NCBI RefSeq assembly: GCF_044803115.1
Contig: NZ_CP085224.1
Coordinates: 744,001-808,000 of the forward strand
Length of the DNA stretch: 64,000 nucleotides
Origin: Caenispirillum salinarum_A
Lineage (GTDB): Bacteria > Pseudomonadota > Alphaproteobacteria > Rhodospirillales > Rhodospirillaceae
Reading direction: 5' to 3'
The notes beneath the pieces were generated by a model. The model was not told the DNA's origin, searched no databases, and saw only the letters and a list, made by a program, of their open reading frames with translations. Shown one piece after another: positions 16,514-24,619 of the stretch. The first letter of the stretch is position 1. Each line of letters starts with the position of its first letter. Position numbers and translations under genes: made by a program.

Positions 16514-16998
16514 TGCGCATCGGGATCATCGTCGCGCGCGCCGAAAACGGCGTCATCGGGCACGAGGGCGGCATGCCCTGGGACATCCCCGAAGACCTGC
16601 GCCACTTCAAGCGCGTCACCTCGGGCGGGGCCGTCATCATGGGCCGGCGCACTTATGAAAGCATCGGCCGGCCGCTGCCCAAGCGGCTGAACGTGGTGGT
16701 CTCGCGCAGCATGGAGCCCGGCGAGCACGACGGTCTGGTGGTCGTCGACGGCTTCGACGCTGCACTTGATGCCTGCCGGGAACGCGGCTACGAGGATGTG
16801 TTTGCCATCGGCGGCGAGGCGATCTTCCGCGAGGCCCTGCCGCGCGCCGACCGCCTGTACCTGACCAACATCTTCGCCCGGCCCGAGGGCGACACCTTCT
16901 TTCCCGCCTTTGATGAAAGCGCCTGGACCGTCACCGAGCGCGACCCGCGCGACGGCTTCGAATTCCTCACCCTCATCCCCAAGGACGCCGCCCGATGA
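16513..16998 (+). CDS. folA: Dihydrofolate reductase
   Basis: FolA reduces dihydrofolate, the by-product of ThyA, back to tetrahydrofolate with NADPH. The 161-residue protein shows the standard landmarks: NGVIGHEGGMPWDIPEDL with the Trp and the catalytic acidic residue, VIMGRRTYESIG for NADPH binding, and FAIGGEAIFREAL. The ATG overlaps the thyA TGA, and its own TGA overlaps the dut ATG. Length and motifs are normal. Confidence 0.97.
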   Translation: MRIGIIVARAENGVIGHEGGMPWDIPEDLRHFKRVTSGGAVIMGRRTYESIGRPLPKRLNVVVSRSMEPGEHDGLVVVDGFDAALDACRERGYEDVFAIGGEAIFREALPRADRLYLTNIFARPEGDTFFPAFDESAWTVTERDPRDGFEFLTLIPKDAAR

Positions 16999-17465
16999 CC
17001 GTGCCCATGACCGTGCAGATGAAGGTTCTGAACGATCGGATTCGGGAGCTTGGCCTGCCGTCCTACGGCTCCGACAAGGCCGCCGGTCTGGACCTGCGCG
17101 CCTGCGTGGAGGAGCCGGTCAGCGTGGCGCCGGGCCAGACGGTGATGGTGCCGACGGGCATCGCCCTGCACATCGACGATCCGGACTATGCGGGCTTCAT
17201 CTACGCCCGTTCCGGCCTGGGTGCGAAGACCGGTCTGGTGCCGGGCAACCTGGTGGGGGTGATCGACGCCGATTACCAGGGCGAGGTCATGGTCGCGGCG
17301 TGGAACCGCAACCTGCCCGACGCCCAGCCCGTCACCATCAATCCCGGCGACCGCATCGCGCAGATGGTGATCGGCCGCGTGCAGCGGATCGTGCTGGAGG
17401 AAGTGGACGCCTTCGAGACGTCGGTGCGCGGCGTCGGCGGGTTCGGCTCCACCGGCGTGGCGTAA
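16995..17465 (+). CDS. dut: Deoxyuridine 5'-triphosphate nucleotidohydrolase (trimeric dUTPase)
   Basis: Dut hydrolyses dUTP to dUMP and pyrophosphate, keeping uracil out of DNA and feeding ThyA. The 156-residue protein carries all five trimeric dUTPase motifs: AAGLDLRAC, ARSGLGAKTGL, GVIDADYQGEV (catalytic Asp), PGDRIAQMVI, and the flexible C-terminal RGVGGFGSTG. The start is the ATG at 16995, coupled to folA; an in-frame ATG eleven bases into the gene is possible. dcd, the other main dUMP source in many bacteria, lies convergent just downstream. Confidence 0.97.
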   Translation: MTVPMTVQMKVLNDRIRELGLPSYGSDKAAGLDLRACVEEPVSVAPGQTVMVPTGIALHIDDPDYAGFIYARSGLGAKTGLVPGNLVGVIDADYQGEVMVAAWNRNLPDAQPVTINPGDRIAQMVIGRVQRIVLEEVDAFETSVRGVGGFGSTGVA

Positions 17466-17491
17466 CCGCCAGGCGGCGTCCAGCTATTTTC

Positions 17492-17608
17492 CGTTCGGGC
17501 GCTGTCGCGCCCGAACGACGTTCAAGCGCCGCTAAGGCTCACGCGCCTGACCGGTGCGGGGGCGCAGGTCGCGACCCTGTGTCGCGTATTTTGATCCGGT
17601 AGGATCAA
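17492..17608. repeat. Multi-hairpin intergenic repeat, copy D (diverged)
   Basis: This lies between the convergent dut and dcd genes. Stem 1 is CGTTCGGGCGC (17492-17502) pairing perfectly over eleven bases with 17507-17517 across a TGTC loop. It is followed by TTCAAGCGCC (17521-17530) and GGCTCACGCGCC (17536-17547), matching the other three copies at the same spacing. The second and third stems are degraded. The tail holds a separate hairpin, TTGATCC/GGATCAA (17591-17608), seven bases with a four-base loop, which could terminate dcd transcription on the minus strand. Confidence 0.65.
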
Positions 17609-17616
17609 GAAACGCT

Positions 17617-18207
17617 CTACTCCTTGTCCCGCTCTTGCCCGATGCGGCTGGGCAGGGGCATGAGCTGTTCCTTGTACTTGCTCTGCTCGCGCTCCGCATA
17701 GGCCTTGGAGACCGGCGACATCAGCGTCTCGAATGAAATGGCGCAGATGCGCATGCCGGGCCGCATGGCGAGCGGCAGCTTGCCACAGTTGAAGAACTCC
17801 AGCGTGATGCGCCCGCTCCAGCCGGGATCGATGGTGTGCGCGGTCGCATGCACCATCAGCCCCAGGCGGGCGAGGCTGCTGCGGCCGTCCAGGCGGCCGG
17901 CCAGGTCGTGCGGCAGGGTGACCTTCTGGATGGTGATGCCCAGGGCGAAGTCGCCGGGGTGCAGGTAGAACGGCTCGTTGTCCTGGACCTCGGTGGTGGT
18001 CATCAGCTCTTCCAGGTTGGCCGTCGGCTCGCCCTCGGGCGGGGCCAGATCCACGAAGGACGCCTTGCCGGGGCGGAAGCTGCGGAACCAGTTGCCCAAC
18101 TGCAGGTCCACCGACATGGTGCCGACCTGGGACTGCGTCGGCAGCGGGTCTATCTGGATCTTTCCCTCGTCCAGGTAACGCCAGATGTCGGTGTCAGAGA
18201 GCTTCAT
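17617..18207 (-). CDS. dcd: dCTP deaminase
   Basis: Dcd deaminates dCTP to dUTP; with Dut it provides dUMP for thymidylate synthesis. The 196-residue protein (193 in E. coli) begins MKLSDTDIWRYL and contains LDGRSSLARLGL, the HTIDPGWSGRITLEFFN segment split across the active site (catalytic Glu in EFFN), and MRICAISFE. The ATG at 18207 is chosen over an upstream in-frame start at 18267 that would overlap the intergenic spacer. The gene follows the glycosyltransferase on the minus strand with a 66-base gap and converges on dut. Confidence 0.96.
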   Translation of the reverse strand: MKLSDTDIWRYLDEGKIQIDPLPTQSQVGTMSVDLQLGNWFRSFRPGKASFVDLAPPEGEPTANLEELMTTTEVQDNEPFYLHPGDFALGITIQKVTLPHDLAGRLDGRSSLARLGLMVHATAHTIDPGWSGRITLEFFNCGKLPLAMRPGMRICAISFETLMSPVSKAYAEREQSKYKEQLMPLPSRIGQERDKE

Positions 18208-18273
18208 GCCCGGAAAACTCCGCAAGATGTGCAGTTGCGGCCCTATCGCGCCGACAGCACCGTACACGCATTG

Positions 18274-19482
18274 TCAAGGCGCATCCAGCCCGAGCATCCG
18301 CCGGTAGACGTCCATTGTGGCGTCGACCATCCGATCCTTCGAGAAATTTTCCCGCACCCGCGTCATGGCCCGATCCTTGAGGGCGGCGCGCCCGCTCTCG
18401 TCCAGGGCCAGGGCGTCGTCGAGGGCGCGGGCCAGGTCGTCCGCGCTCTCGGGCCAGAACAGCCAGCCGGTTTCACCGCCGGGCTTGACGATTTCCGGTG
18501 CCGCCCCGTGGTTGGGGGCGACCACGGGACGGCCCATGGCGCCGGCTTCGGCGACCACGCGGCCGAAGGCCTCGGGGTCGGTGGAGGCCGACACCACGAC
18601 GTCCGACAGCTTGTAGGCCGCCGGCATGTCGTCGCACTCGCCGACCAGGTGGACGGTGTCGCGCAACTCCAGGCGGGCGATCAGGTCGTCCAGCCCCTCG
18701 CGGTAGGCGGTGCGGCCCTGGTCGGAGCCCACCAGCAGGCATCGCACGGGGCGCGTCTTCATGCGGGCGAGGGCGCGGATGAGCAGTTCCTGCCCCTTCC
18801 AGCGGGTCAGCCGGCCGGGCATCAGGATCACCGGCACGCCGTCGGGCAGGCGCCAGCGCTGAACCAGCTGGATCATGCGCTCCTGGCTCACCCGGTCGGG
18901 ATCGAAGCGGGCCACGTCCACCGCGCGGGGGATGACGGTGACCCGCTCGCCGGAGACGCCGTAGGTGATGGCGATATGGTCGCGGATGAAGTCGGAAATG
19001 GCGATCACCGCGTCGCCGTCGGCCATGACGGCATTGTAGATGCGCTTGAGCGGCCGCTCCAGCCCCTTGCCCAGGTTGTAGGTGCCGTGGAAGGTGGTGA
19101 CGAAGGGCACGCCCAGCGCCCGGGCGGCGGCGCGGGCGCTCCAGGCCGGGGCGCGCGAGCGGGCGTGAACGATCTTCACGTTCTTCTCGCGGATGAGAGC
19201 CTTCAGCCGGTCCACGTTCTTGTGCATGACCAGCGGGTTCTTCGACGCCAGCGGCAGGGTGATGTGCTCGACGCCCATGCGGTCCAGCTCTCGCACCATG
19301 CGGCCGCCCTCGCTGGCGACGATGGCGCGGCCGCCGGCGGCGATGATGCCTTCCGCGATTTCGATGGTGCCGCGTTCGACGCCGCCCGTTTCCAGGCGCG
19401 GCAGGACTTGCAGGATGGTCGGCGCGTCCGTCGCCCCGGCGCGTTGGTGCCGGGCGCGGAGAGTGCTACTGTCGGGGCTCAA
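18274..19482 (-). CDS. GT4-family glycosyltransferase
   Basis: The 402-residue protein has the GT-B fold of family 4 glycosyltransferases. The N-terminal half contains the loop RLETGGVERGT and VHARSRAPAWSA. The C-terminal half contains PGRLTRWKGQELLIRAL and the donor-binding segment STDPEAFGRVVAEAGAMGRPVVA, with the conserved Glu pair. Such enzymes transfer sugars from nucleotide donors to lipid carriers, lipopolysaccharide or polysaccharide; donor and acceptor cannot be told from sequence. No other surface-polysaccharide genes are nearby, so it may act on lipopolysaccharide core or a glycolipid. Confidence 0.9.
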   Translation of the reverse strand: MSPDSSTLRARHQRAGATDAPTILQVLPRLETGGVERGTIEIAEGIIAAGGRAIVASEGGRMVRELDRMGVEHITLPLASKNPLVMHKNVDRLKALIREKNVKIVHARSRAPAWSARAAARALGVPFVTTFHGTYNLGKGLERPLKRIYNAVMADGDAVIAISDFIRDHIAITYGVSGERVTVIPRAVDVARFDPDRVSQERMIQLVQRWRLPDGVPVILMPGRLTRWKGQELLIRALARMKTRPVRCLLVGSDQGRTAYREGLDDLIARLELRDTVHLVGECDDMPAAYKLSDVVVSASTDPEAFGRVVAEAGAMGRPVVAPNHGAAPEIVKPGGETGWLFWPESADDLARALDDALALDESGRAALKDRAMTRVRENFSKDRMVDATMDVYRRMLGLDAP

Positions 19483-19532
19483 TGGAAACCGGTCCGTCTA
19501 TCGTCTTTATCTGAAAGGAGCGCGCAGTCCCC

Positions 19533-20324
19533 ATGTCCGTCGACACGTCCGCCGCCCAATCGCCGCGCAGTCTACCACGCCCGGATGGCACGTCCATCGC
19601 CTACCACAAACTGGACGCCGGCCCGGAGAACGTTGGCAGGCCGGGGGTGGTCTTCATTCACGGACTGATGTCCGACATGGAGGGAGGCAAGGCTCTACAC
19701 CTGGAAGAGCACTGTCGCAAGACCGGACGCGGCTTCATCCGTTTCGACACCTACGGCCACGGCAAAAGCTCCGGCCGCTTCCCCGACGGCACCATCGGCC
19801 GCTGGCGGGAAGACCTGCTGGCGATCCTCGACGAGGTGGCCGAGGGGCCGCAGGTTCTGGTGGGGTCGTCCATGGGCGGCTGGCTGATGCTGCTGGGCGC
19901 CATCGCGCGCCCCGACCGGGTGGCGGGGCTGCTGGGCATTGCGCCGGCGCCCGACTTCACCGAAGACCTCATGCTGCCGTCCTTCACGCCCGAGCAGATG
20001 CGGCAGCTGGAGGATCGCGGGCGGATCGAGGAACCGTCGGAGTATTCCGACCAGCCCTACATCATCTCCAAGAAGCTGCTGGACGACGGCCGCAACCACC
20101 TGCTGCTGCGCGGGCCCATGGACATCCGCTGCCCGGTGCGCCTGCTCCACGGCATGAAGGACGACAGCGTGCCGTGGGAGTGGTCCTTGAAGATCCAGGA
20201 GAGGGTCGCCAGCGACGACGTGGAGATCACCTTCATCAAGACCGGCGATCATCGCCTGTCGGAACCGGCCGACCTGGACCGCCTGACCCGCACGCTCGAC
20301 GCCCTGCTGGAGCGCCTGGGGTGA
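19533..20324 (+). CDS. Alpha/beta hydrolase, ABHD10-like
   Basis: The 263-residue protein has the alpha/beta-hydrolase core: FIHGLMSDMEG at the oxyanion region, FDTYGHGKSSG, nucleophile Ser in GSSMGGWL, an acidic residue near HGMKDDSVPW and His in TGDHRLSEP. The pattern FDTYGHG...DGTIGRW resembles the ABHD10 family, known in animals as a thioesterase/acyl-glucuronide esterase; the bacterial substrate is not known. AAAGGAG lies 12 bases before the ATG. Its stop overlaps the GTG start of the NADAR protein (GTGA), so the two are probably translated together and may share a pathway. Confidence 0.85.
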   Translation: MSVDTSAAQSPRSLPRPDGTSIAYHKLDAGPENVGRPGVVFIHGLMSDMEGGKALHLEEHCRKTGRGFIRFDTYGHGKSSGRFPDGTIGRWREDLLAILDEVAEGPQVLVGSSMGGWLMLLGAIARPDRVAGLLGIAPAPDFTEDLMLPSFTPEQMRQLEDRGRIEEPSEYSDQPYIISKKLLDDGRNHLLLRGPMDIRCPVRLLHGMKDDSVPWEWSLKIQERVASDDVEITFIKTGDHRLSEPADLDRLTRTLDALLERLG

Positions 20325-20764
20325 GCGCCGGGGCCGAGGCGGGCGCCGCGCCGGCGGTGATCGACGATTTCGCCGGGGACTTCTTCTGGCTGTCGAACTT
20401 CTTCCCGTGCCCGGTGGAGCTGGACGGCGCGCTCTACATCACCGTGGAGAACGCCTTCCAGGCCGCCAAGACGCTCGACCTCGCGGCGCGCGCGGCCTTC
20501 GAGACCTGCGGCCCCGACGAGGCCAAGATGCGCGGCATGGCCGTCGCGCTGCGCCCGGACTGGGAGGCCGCGAAGGTGTCGGTGATGGAGGCCCTGCTGC
20601 GCGAGAAGTTCGCCATCCCCGCGCTGGCGCGGCGGCTGAAGGCGACGGGCACGGCGGAAATCGTCAACCGCAACGTCTTCGGCGACACCTTCTGGGGCGT
20701 CACCAGGGGCCAGGGCCGCAACGAACTGGGCAAGGCGCTGATGCGGGTGCGGGAGGGGCTGTAG
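20321..20764 (+). CDS. NADAR (YbiA-like) family protein
   Basis: The 147-residue protein matches the NADAR family: FFWLSNFFPCPVEL, VENAFQAAKTLD with the conserved Glu, MRGMAVALRPDWE, and a C-terminal GDTFWGVTRGQGRNELG. Members act on N-glycosidic or ADP-ribose-type bonds; YbiA is linked to clearing riboflavin intermediates, and others remove ADP-ribose from guanine bases. Which applies here is not decided by sequence. The start is the GTG overlapping the hydrolase stop by four bases; no upstream ATG fits. A ParDE-type toxin–antitoxin pair lies convergent immediately downstream, with three bases between the stop codons. Confidence 0.88.
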   Translation: MSAGAEAGAAPAVIDDFAGDFFWLSNFFPCPVELDGALYITVENAFQAAKTLDLAARAAFETCGPDEAKMRGMAVALRPDWEAAKVSVMEALLREKFAIPALARRLKATGTAEIVNRNVFGDTFWGVTRGQGRNELGKALMRVREGL

Positions 20765-20767
20765 GCG

Positions 20768-21055
20768 TCAGGGGCGGGGCGGCCGGTCGCGGGCGGTGTG
20801 GATGACGGAGACGATGAAAACGACGTCTGACCCCGCACGATACTTGTACTCAATGATGTAGGGCGCCGTCCGAACGACAAGTTCGCGCACGTCGCCTATA
20901 ACCGGCCGCCCGAGGCGGGGATGGTCCTTCAGCAGCTTTGCGGCGTCTCTAATTCTCCGAGCAACTTTTTGGGCAGCTTTCGGATTATCAAGGCCGATGT
21001 ATTCACGGATGGAGCGGAGGTGGGACTGAGCCTGGATCGTCCAGGTAATGCGCAA
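20768..21055 (-). CDS. ParE/RelE-type toxin
   Basis: The 95-residue basic protein has the RelE/ParE fold pattern: N-terminal ITWTIQAQSHLRSIREYI, IRDAAKLLKDHPRLGRP, ELVVRTAPYIIEYKYR and the C-terminal VIHTARDRP. Most ParE proteins poison DNA gyrase, while RelE proteins cleave mRNA; this one lacks a clear RelE catalytic set and fits ParE better. It starts five bases after the stop of the antitoxin gene, the usual order in these operons. Length and motifs look complete. Confidence 0.88.
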   Translation of the reverse strand: MRITWTIQAQSHLRSIREYIGLDNPKAAQKVARRIRDAAKLLKDHPRLGRPVIGDVRELVVRTAPYIIEYKYRAGSDVVFIVSVIHTARDRPPRP

Positions 21056-21060
21056 CGGGC

Positions 21061-21303
21061 TTACCCGTTCTTGATCCAGTCATCGAAGAAGGCGTCCATC
21101 TCTTCTTCGGATACCAGGCGCCCCTCGTCAATATCCTTAAGGCCGCGTTGAATCCGGCGCATCTTCTCGGCGTGCCACGCGGCATAGTCCGCTACGGCCT
21201 CGCTGACGATATCCTCGACGGAGCGTCCGCCGGCCCGGCTCATTTCCGCCAGCACAGCTTTCGTCGCTTCGTCGACGTATCCTTCAACCTTGGTCTGCGG
21301 CAT
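21061..21303 (-). CDS. ParD-type antitoxin
   Basis: The 80-residue protein precedes the ParE-type toxin by five bases. Its N-terminal half (KVEGYVDEATKAVLAEMS, then RSVEDIVSEAVADY) looks like a ribbon-helix-helix DNA-binding unit. The acidic C-terminal half, with EEEMDAFFDDWIKNG, is the usual toxin-wrapping segment. The ATG at 21303 is chosen because GGAGAG sits just upstream; in-frame starts at 21315 and 21360 have poorer spacing. It probably represses the operon together with the toxin. Confidence 0.82.
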   Translation of the reverse strand: MPQTKVEGYVDEATKAVLAEMSRAGGRSVEDIVSEAVADYAAWHAEKMRRIQRGLKDIDEGRLVSEEEMDAFFDDWIKNG

Positions 21304-21366
21304 GTCTCTCTCCATCCCCCTCGCACGCTTGAGTATGAGGCGCGGCGGAGGGGATCGCAAGACACC

Positions 21367-21837
21367 CTACAACTCGCGCCCGATGGCGGCGTCGACGCTC
21401 ATGCGGCCGGCGCCGCGGAAGGTGATGGCCAGCGCCACCAGGCCCCAGAACAGCGGATACTCATAGCCGCCGTCGGTCCAGTTGAAGCCGTTCGACCAGT
21501 GGACCACGAAGGCTGCCACCGCCATGAAGCCCACCACCTGCGCCGCCCAGAAGCGCGTCAGGAACCCGATGGCGATGCACAGGCCGCCCACCAGCTCCAG
21601 CACGCCGATATAGGTCGCGAGCGGCCCGGCGGGAGTGAAGCCCATGTTGCCGAAGGCCTCGATGGTGCCCGAAAGGCCGCCGCCGATCAGCTTCCCCCAG
21701 CCGTGCGGAATCAGCATGACGCCCGCCGCAAAGCGCACCAGCGGCCATGCGAACGGGTCGAAGGCACGTTCCAGCGGCGCCAGGAAGGGCAGGAGCGGGC
21801 GCGTGCGTGCGTCGGTGGTGGTGGTGCTGTCGGCCAT
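21367..21837 (-). CDS. DoxX-family membrane protein
   Basis: The 156-residue inner-membrane protein has four hydrophobic helices (about 33-52, 72-92, 95-115, 128-147). It carries family features FAAGVMLIPHGWGKL, GVLELVGGLCIAIGFLTRFWA and a terminal GAGRMSVDA. DoxX/DoxD-type proteins are linked to quinone or thiosulfate redox and oxidative stress, but for most members the function is unknown. It lies downstream of repeat copy A and upstream of the toxin–antitoxin operon on the same strand. Confidence 0.88.
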   Translation of the reverse strand: MADSTTTTDARTRPLLPFLAPLERAFDPFAWPLVRFAAGVMLIPHGWGKLIGGGLSGTIEAFGNMGFTPAGPLATYIGVLELVGGLCIAIGFLTRFWAAQVVGFMAVAAFVVHWSNGFNWTDGGYEYPLFWGLVALAITFRGAGRMSVDAAIGREL

Positions 21838-21869
21838 GGCGGCGGCTCCCGCAGTTTTGGGTCTTATAG

Positions 21870-21991
21870 GCGTCGATGATTGAAATCATCAACGCTGCGT
21901 TCAGGCGGCACGCAGCCTCACGCGCCATAAGGCGCGGCGGCCGGCCGGCCTTGCCGGGCGACGGGATATCCATTTTTCATGCGTCGCCCGG
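21870..21991. repeat. Multi-hairpin intergenic repeat, copy A
   Basis: This lies between nadC (3' end) and doxX (5' end). Stem 1: GCGTCGATGATT (21870-21881) with AATCATCAACGC (21884-21895), one mismatch. Stem 2: CGCGCC ATAA GGCGCG (21921-21936). Stem 3: CCGGGCGAC (21954-21962) with GTCGCCCGG (21983-21991). The block CTCACGCGCCATAAGGCGCG (21917-21936) is identical in copies B and C. The hairpins are local, not end-to-end, so this is not a simple transposon-type element. Confidence 0.88.
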
Positions 21992-22039
21992 TCTTAAGGA
22001 CCACAACGCGAAAAGCCGCCCGCGGGTCTCACGCGGTGG

Positions 22040-22894
22040 TCACAGCACCTCGAAGTCCAGGCCGATGTCGAGCGCGGGGACGGAGTGGGTGAGGAAACCC
22101 AGCGACACGAGGTTCACCCCCGTCGCCGCCACGTCGGGCAGGTTCGCCAGCGTGATCCCGCCCGAAGCTTCCGTCGTCAGGCGCCCATCGACCCGCGCCA
22201 CGGCCTCGCGCAGCACGTCCGGCCCCATGTTGTCGAGCAGCACTGCGTCCGCCATGCCCAGCGCCAGCACGGCGTCGAGTTGGTCCAGCGTGTCCACCTC
22301 AACCTCGATCTTCACCATGTGGCCGAGCGTCTGCCGCGCGCGGGTGAGTGCTGCCTCCACCCCGCCGGCGACGACGATGTGGTTGTCCTTGATGAGTACG
22401 CCGTCGTTCAGGCCGAAGCGGTGGTTGGTGCCGCCGCCGACGGCGACCGCGTACTTCTCCAGCCCCCGGAGGCCGGGCGTCGTCTTGCGCGTGCAGGCGA
22501 TGTGGCAGCCGTGCGGCGCCGCGAGCGCCACGGCCTGCGCCGTGACGGTGGCGATGGCCGACAGCCGCGCCAGCAGGTTCAGCGCCACCCGCTCGCCGGT
22601 CAGCACGGCGCGCGCCGGGCCTTCCACCGTGGCGACGCAGGTGCCGGCGGCGACGTCGGCGCAGTCCTCATGGTGCGCCGTCACGCTCACCCGCTCGTCC
22701 AGCAGGGCGAAGGTGCGGCGGACGATGTCCATGCCCGCCACGCGGCCCGCCGCCCGGAAGTTGAACCGGCCGCGCGCGCGGTCCTCGGGCCGAACGGTCG
22801 CGTCGGTGGTCAGGTCGCCGGCCTGGCCCAGGTCCTCCCGCAGGGCGGTGAGCAGAAGCGGGTCGAGCTGGAAATCATAAAGCGCGCGGGTCAC
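22040..22894 (-). CDS. nadC: Nicotinate-nucleotide pyrophosphorylase (quinolinate phosphoribosyltransferase)
   Basis: NadC joins quinolinate and PRPP to give nicotinic acid mononucleotide, CO2 and pyrophosphate, the third step of de novo NAD synthesis. The 284-residue protein shows CTRKTTPGLRGLEKYAV, GGGTNHRFGLNDGVLIKDNH, KIEVEVDT and VNLVSLGFLTHS. The GTG at 22894 is chosen because AGGAG lies eight bases upstream. It is the last gene of nadA–nadB–nadC, with a gap of about 190 bases after nadB that contains hairpins. Confidence 0.96.
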   Translation of the reverse strand: MTRALYDFQLDPLLLTALREDLGQAGDLTTDATVRPEDRARGRFNFRAAGRVAGMDIVRRTFALLDERVSVTAHHEDCADVAAGTCVATVEGPARAVLTGERVALNLLARLSAIATVTAQAVALAAPHGCHIACTRKTTPGLRGLEKYAVAVGGGTNHRFGLNDGVLIKDNHIVVAGGVEAALTRARQTLGHMVKIEVEVDTLDQLDAVLALGMADAVLLDNMGPDVLREAVARVDGRLTTEASGGITLANLPDVAATGVNLVSLGFLTHSVPALDIGLDFEVL

Positions 22895-23031
22895 GTGGTC
22901 TTCTCCTGTAATGCATTCGGTGCCGATACCTGAGCGCTGGCGCGCGCGGGGCCAGCCCCGCACCCCGCCGGAGGCGGAAGCCTCCGGACCTCCACTTTTT
23001 CTGCTCCGGGCACGTTCCCCTCACCGGGAGC

Positions 23032-23052
23032 GCGAGGAGCCGCGCTCCTCGC
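23032..23052. other. Perfect nine-base hairpin between nadB and nadC
   Basis: GCGAGGAGC (23032-23040), loop CGC, GCTCCTCGC (23044-23052) lies 34 bases after the nadB stop. The nearby GGAGGCGGAAGCCTCC (about 22972-22987) is another palindrome. On the minus strand neither is followed by a T run, so they look more like a transcript-stability or REP-like element that could make nadC expression lower than nadAB. Confidence 0.4.
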
Positions 23053-23085
23053 AAAACATCGTTTGCGCGCCAGCGCAGAGCCCGC

Positions 23086-24615
23086 TCACGCCGCCGCCCT
23101 TGCGAACTCCAGCAGTTCCCGCGCCGTCACAACATGCCGCCGCGCCCAGGCGTCCACCGGCTGCGGGTGGTCGAGCCGCATGTGGGCGCCCCGGCTTTCC
23201 GTGCGTTCCAGGGCGGCGGCCGTCAGCAGGCGGGCGGCCAGGAGGGCGTTGGCGGCGCCGGGCGACAGGCGCGGGGCGTCCAGGTCTTCCAGGTCCGACA
23301 GCGCGGCGCAGAGGCCGGCGGCGTCGCGGGCGAGGCCCATGCGGGCGCTCATGATGCGGCGCACCGCGGCCAGGACGGCGCGGCTTGCCTCGGCGTCGGG
23401 CGCGGGTGTCGGGGGCAGGGTGGAGACGGGGTCGGCGGCGGTCGGCGGAATGTCCTCCCCCACGCGCCGGCCGAAGACCAGGGCTTCCAGCAGGGAGTTG
23501 GAGGCCAGCCGGTTGGCGCCGTGGACGCCGGTACACGCCGCCTCGCCGCAGGCCCAGAGGCCCGGCAGGCTGGTGCGCCCGTCGGCATCCGTCAGCACGC
23601 CGCCCATGTGGTAGTGCGCCGCGGGGGTGACGGGCACTGGCGCCGTGAACGGATCGAACCCGTGCTCCGCCAGCAGCGCCATGACCTGGGGGAAGGCGTC
23701 CGCCCCCCGCGCGGCCAGCGCCGGGCGCAGGTCGAGGAACACCGGCTTTCCCGCCGCCACGCGCCGGCCGATGGCACGCGCCACCACGTCGCGCGGCGCC
23801 AGGTCGGCCTGCGGGTGCTCGCCGGCCATGAAGGGCGTTCCGGCGGCATCGACCAGCACCGCCCCGGCACCGCGCAGGGCTTCCGTCAGCAGGGGCAGGC
23901 GGTCGCCCCCCTCAACGGCAAGCGCGGTCGGGTGGAACTGCACCATCTCCAGGTCCGCCAGCCGGGCGCCTGCGCGGGCGGCCATGGCGAGGCCGTCGGC
24001 GGTGGCGTCGGGGGGCGTGGTGGAGTGGGCGAACAGTCCGCCCACGCCCCCCGTCGCCAGCACCACCGGTCCGGCAAGCGTCAGGGCCTCGCCATCCGGC
24101 CCCAGCGCGTGCAGGCCGATCACGCCGCCGTCGCGCACGGCGAAGTTCAGGGCGATGGTGCGGTCGTGGAGGGTGATGGAGGACGATGCCGCCACCAGTT
24201 TCGCCAGGGTCTCCACCAGCAGGCGTCCGGTGGCATCGCCGCCCGCATGGACGACCCGATGGGCAGAGTGCGCCGCTTCCCGCCCCAGCGCCGGAGCGCC
24301 CGATGCATCGCGGTCGAGCGGCAGGCCGAGGTCCAGCAGGCGGCGGACCTCGGCCACGCCCGCTTCCGTCAGCAGCGCGGCCACGGCGGGATCGACGGTG
24401 CCGGCGCCCGCCGCCAGCGTGTCGGCGGCGTGGGCGGTCGGGCTGTCATCCGGCCCCAGCGCCACGGCGATGCCGCCCTGCGCCCAGGGGCTGGAGCCGC
24501 CGCCCAATCCATCGGCCTTCGTCACCAGCGCCACCGGCCGGGGCGCGAGGGCCAGCGCGCAGGCCAGCCCCGCCGCGCCCGAGCCGACGACGATGACCGG
24601 CGCCGGGTCGCGCAT
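23086..24615 (-). CDS. nadB: L-aspartate oxidase
   Basis: NadB oxidises L-aspartate to iminoaspartate with FAD, the first step of bacterial de novo NAD synthesis. The 509-residue protein begins with the FAD-binding VVGSGAAGLACALAL. It contains SPWAQGGIAVAL, AHRVVHAGGDATG and the C-terminal succinate-dehydrogenase-type fold with HYHMGGVLTD and LPGLWACGEAACTGVHGANR (catalytic/FAD region). I chose the ATG at 24615, whose codon begins four bases after the nadA stop; a TTG immediately before it is possible. It hands its unstable product to NadA, encoded just upstream. Confidence 0.97.
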   Translation of the reverse strand: MRDPAPVIVVGSGAAGLACALALAPRPVALVTKADGLGGGSSPWAQGGIAVALGPDDSPTAHAADTLAAGAGTVDPAVAALLTEAGVAEVRRLLDLGLPLDRDASGAPALGREAAHSAHRVVHAGGDATGRLLVETLAKLVAASSSITLHDRTIALNFAVRDGGVIGLHALGPDGEALTLAGPVVLATGGVGGLFAHSTTPPDATADGLAMAARAGARLADLEMVQFHPTALAVEGGDRLPLLTEALRGAGAVLVDAAGTPFMAGEHPQADLAPRDVVARAIGRRVAAGKPVFLDLRPALAARGADAFPQVMALLAEHGFDPFTAPVPVTPAAHYHMGGVLTDADGRTSLPGLWACGEAACTGVHGANRLASNSLLEALVFGRRVGEDIPPTAADPVSTLPPTPAPDAEASRAVLAAVRRIMSARMGLARDAAGLCAALSDLEDLDAPRLSPGAANALLAARLLTAAALERTESRGAHMRLDHPQPVDAWARRHVVTARELLEFARAAA

Positions 24616-24619
24616 CAAG

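Noticed and set aside
17836..19668. 610-codon plus-strand frame over dcd and the glycosyltransferase
   Set aside because: It spans two convincing minus-strand genes, is rich in His, Gly and Gln as expected of an antisense frame, and has no domain.
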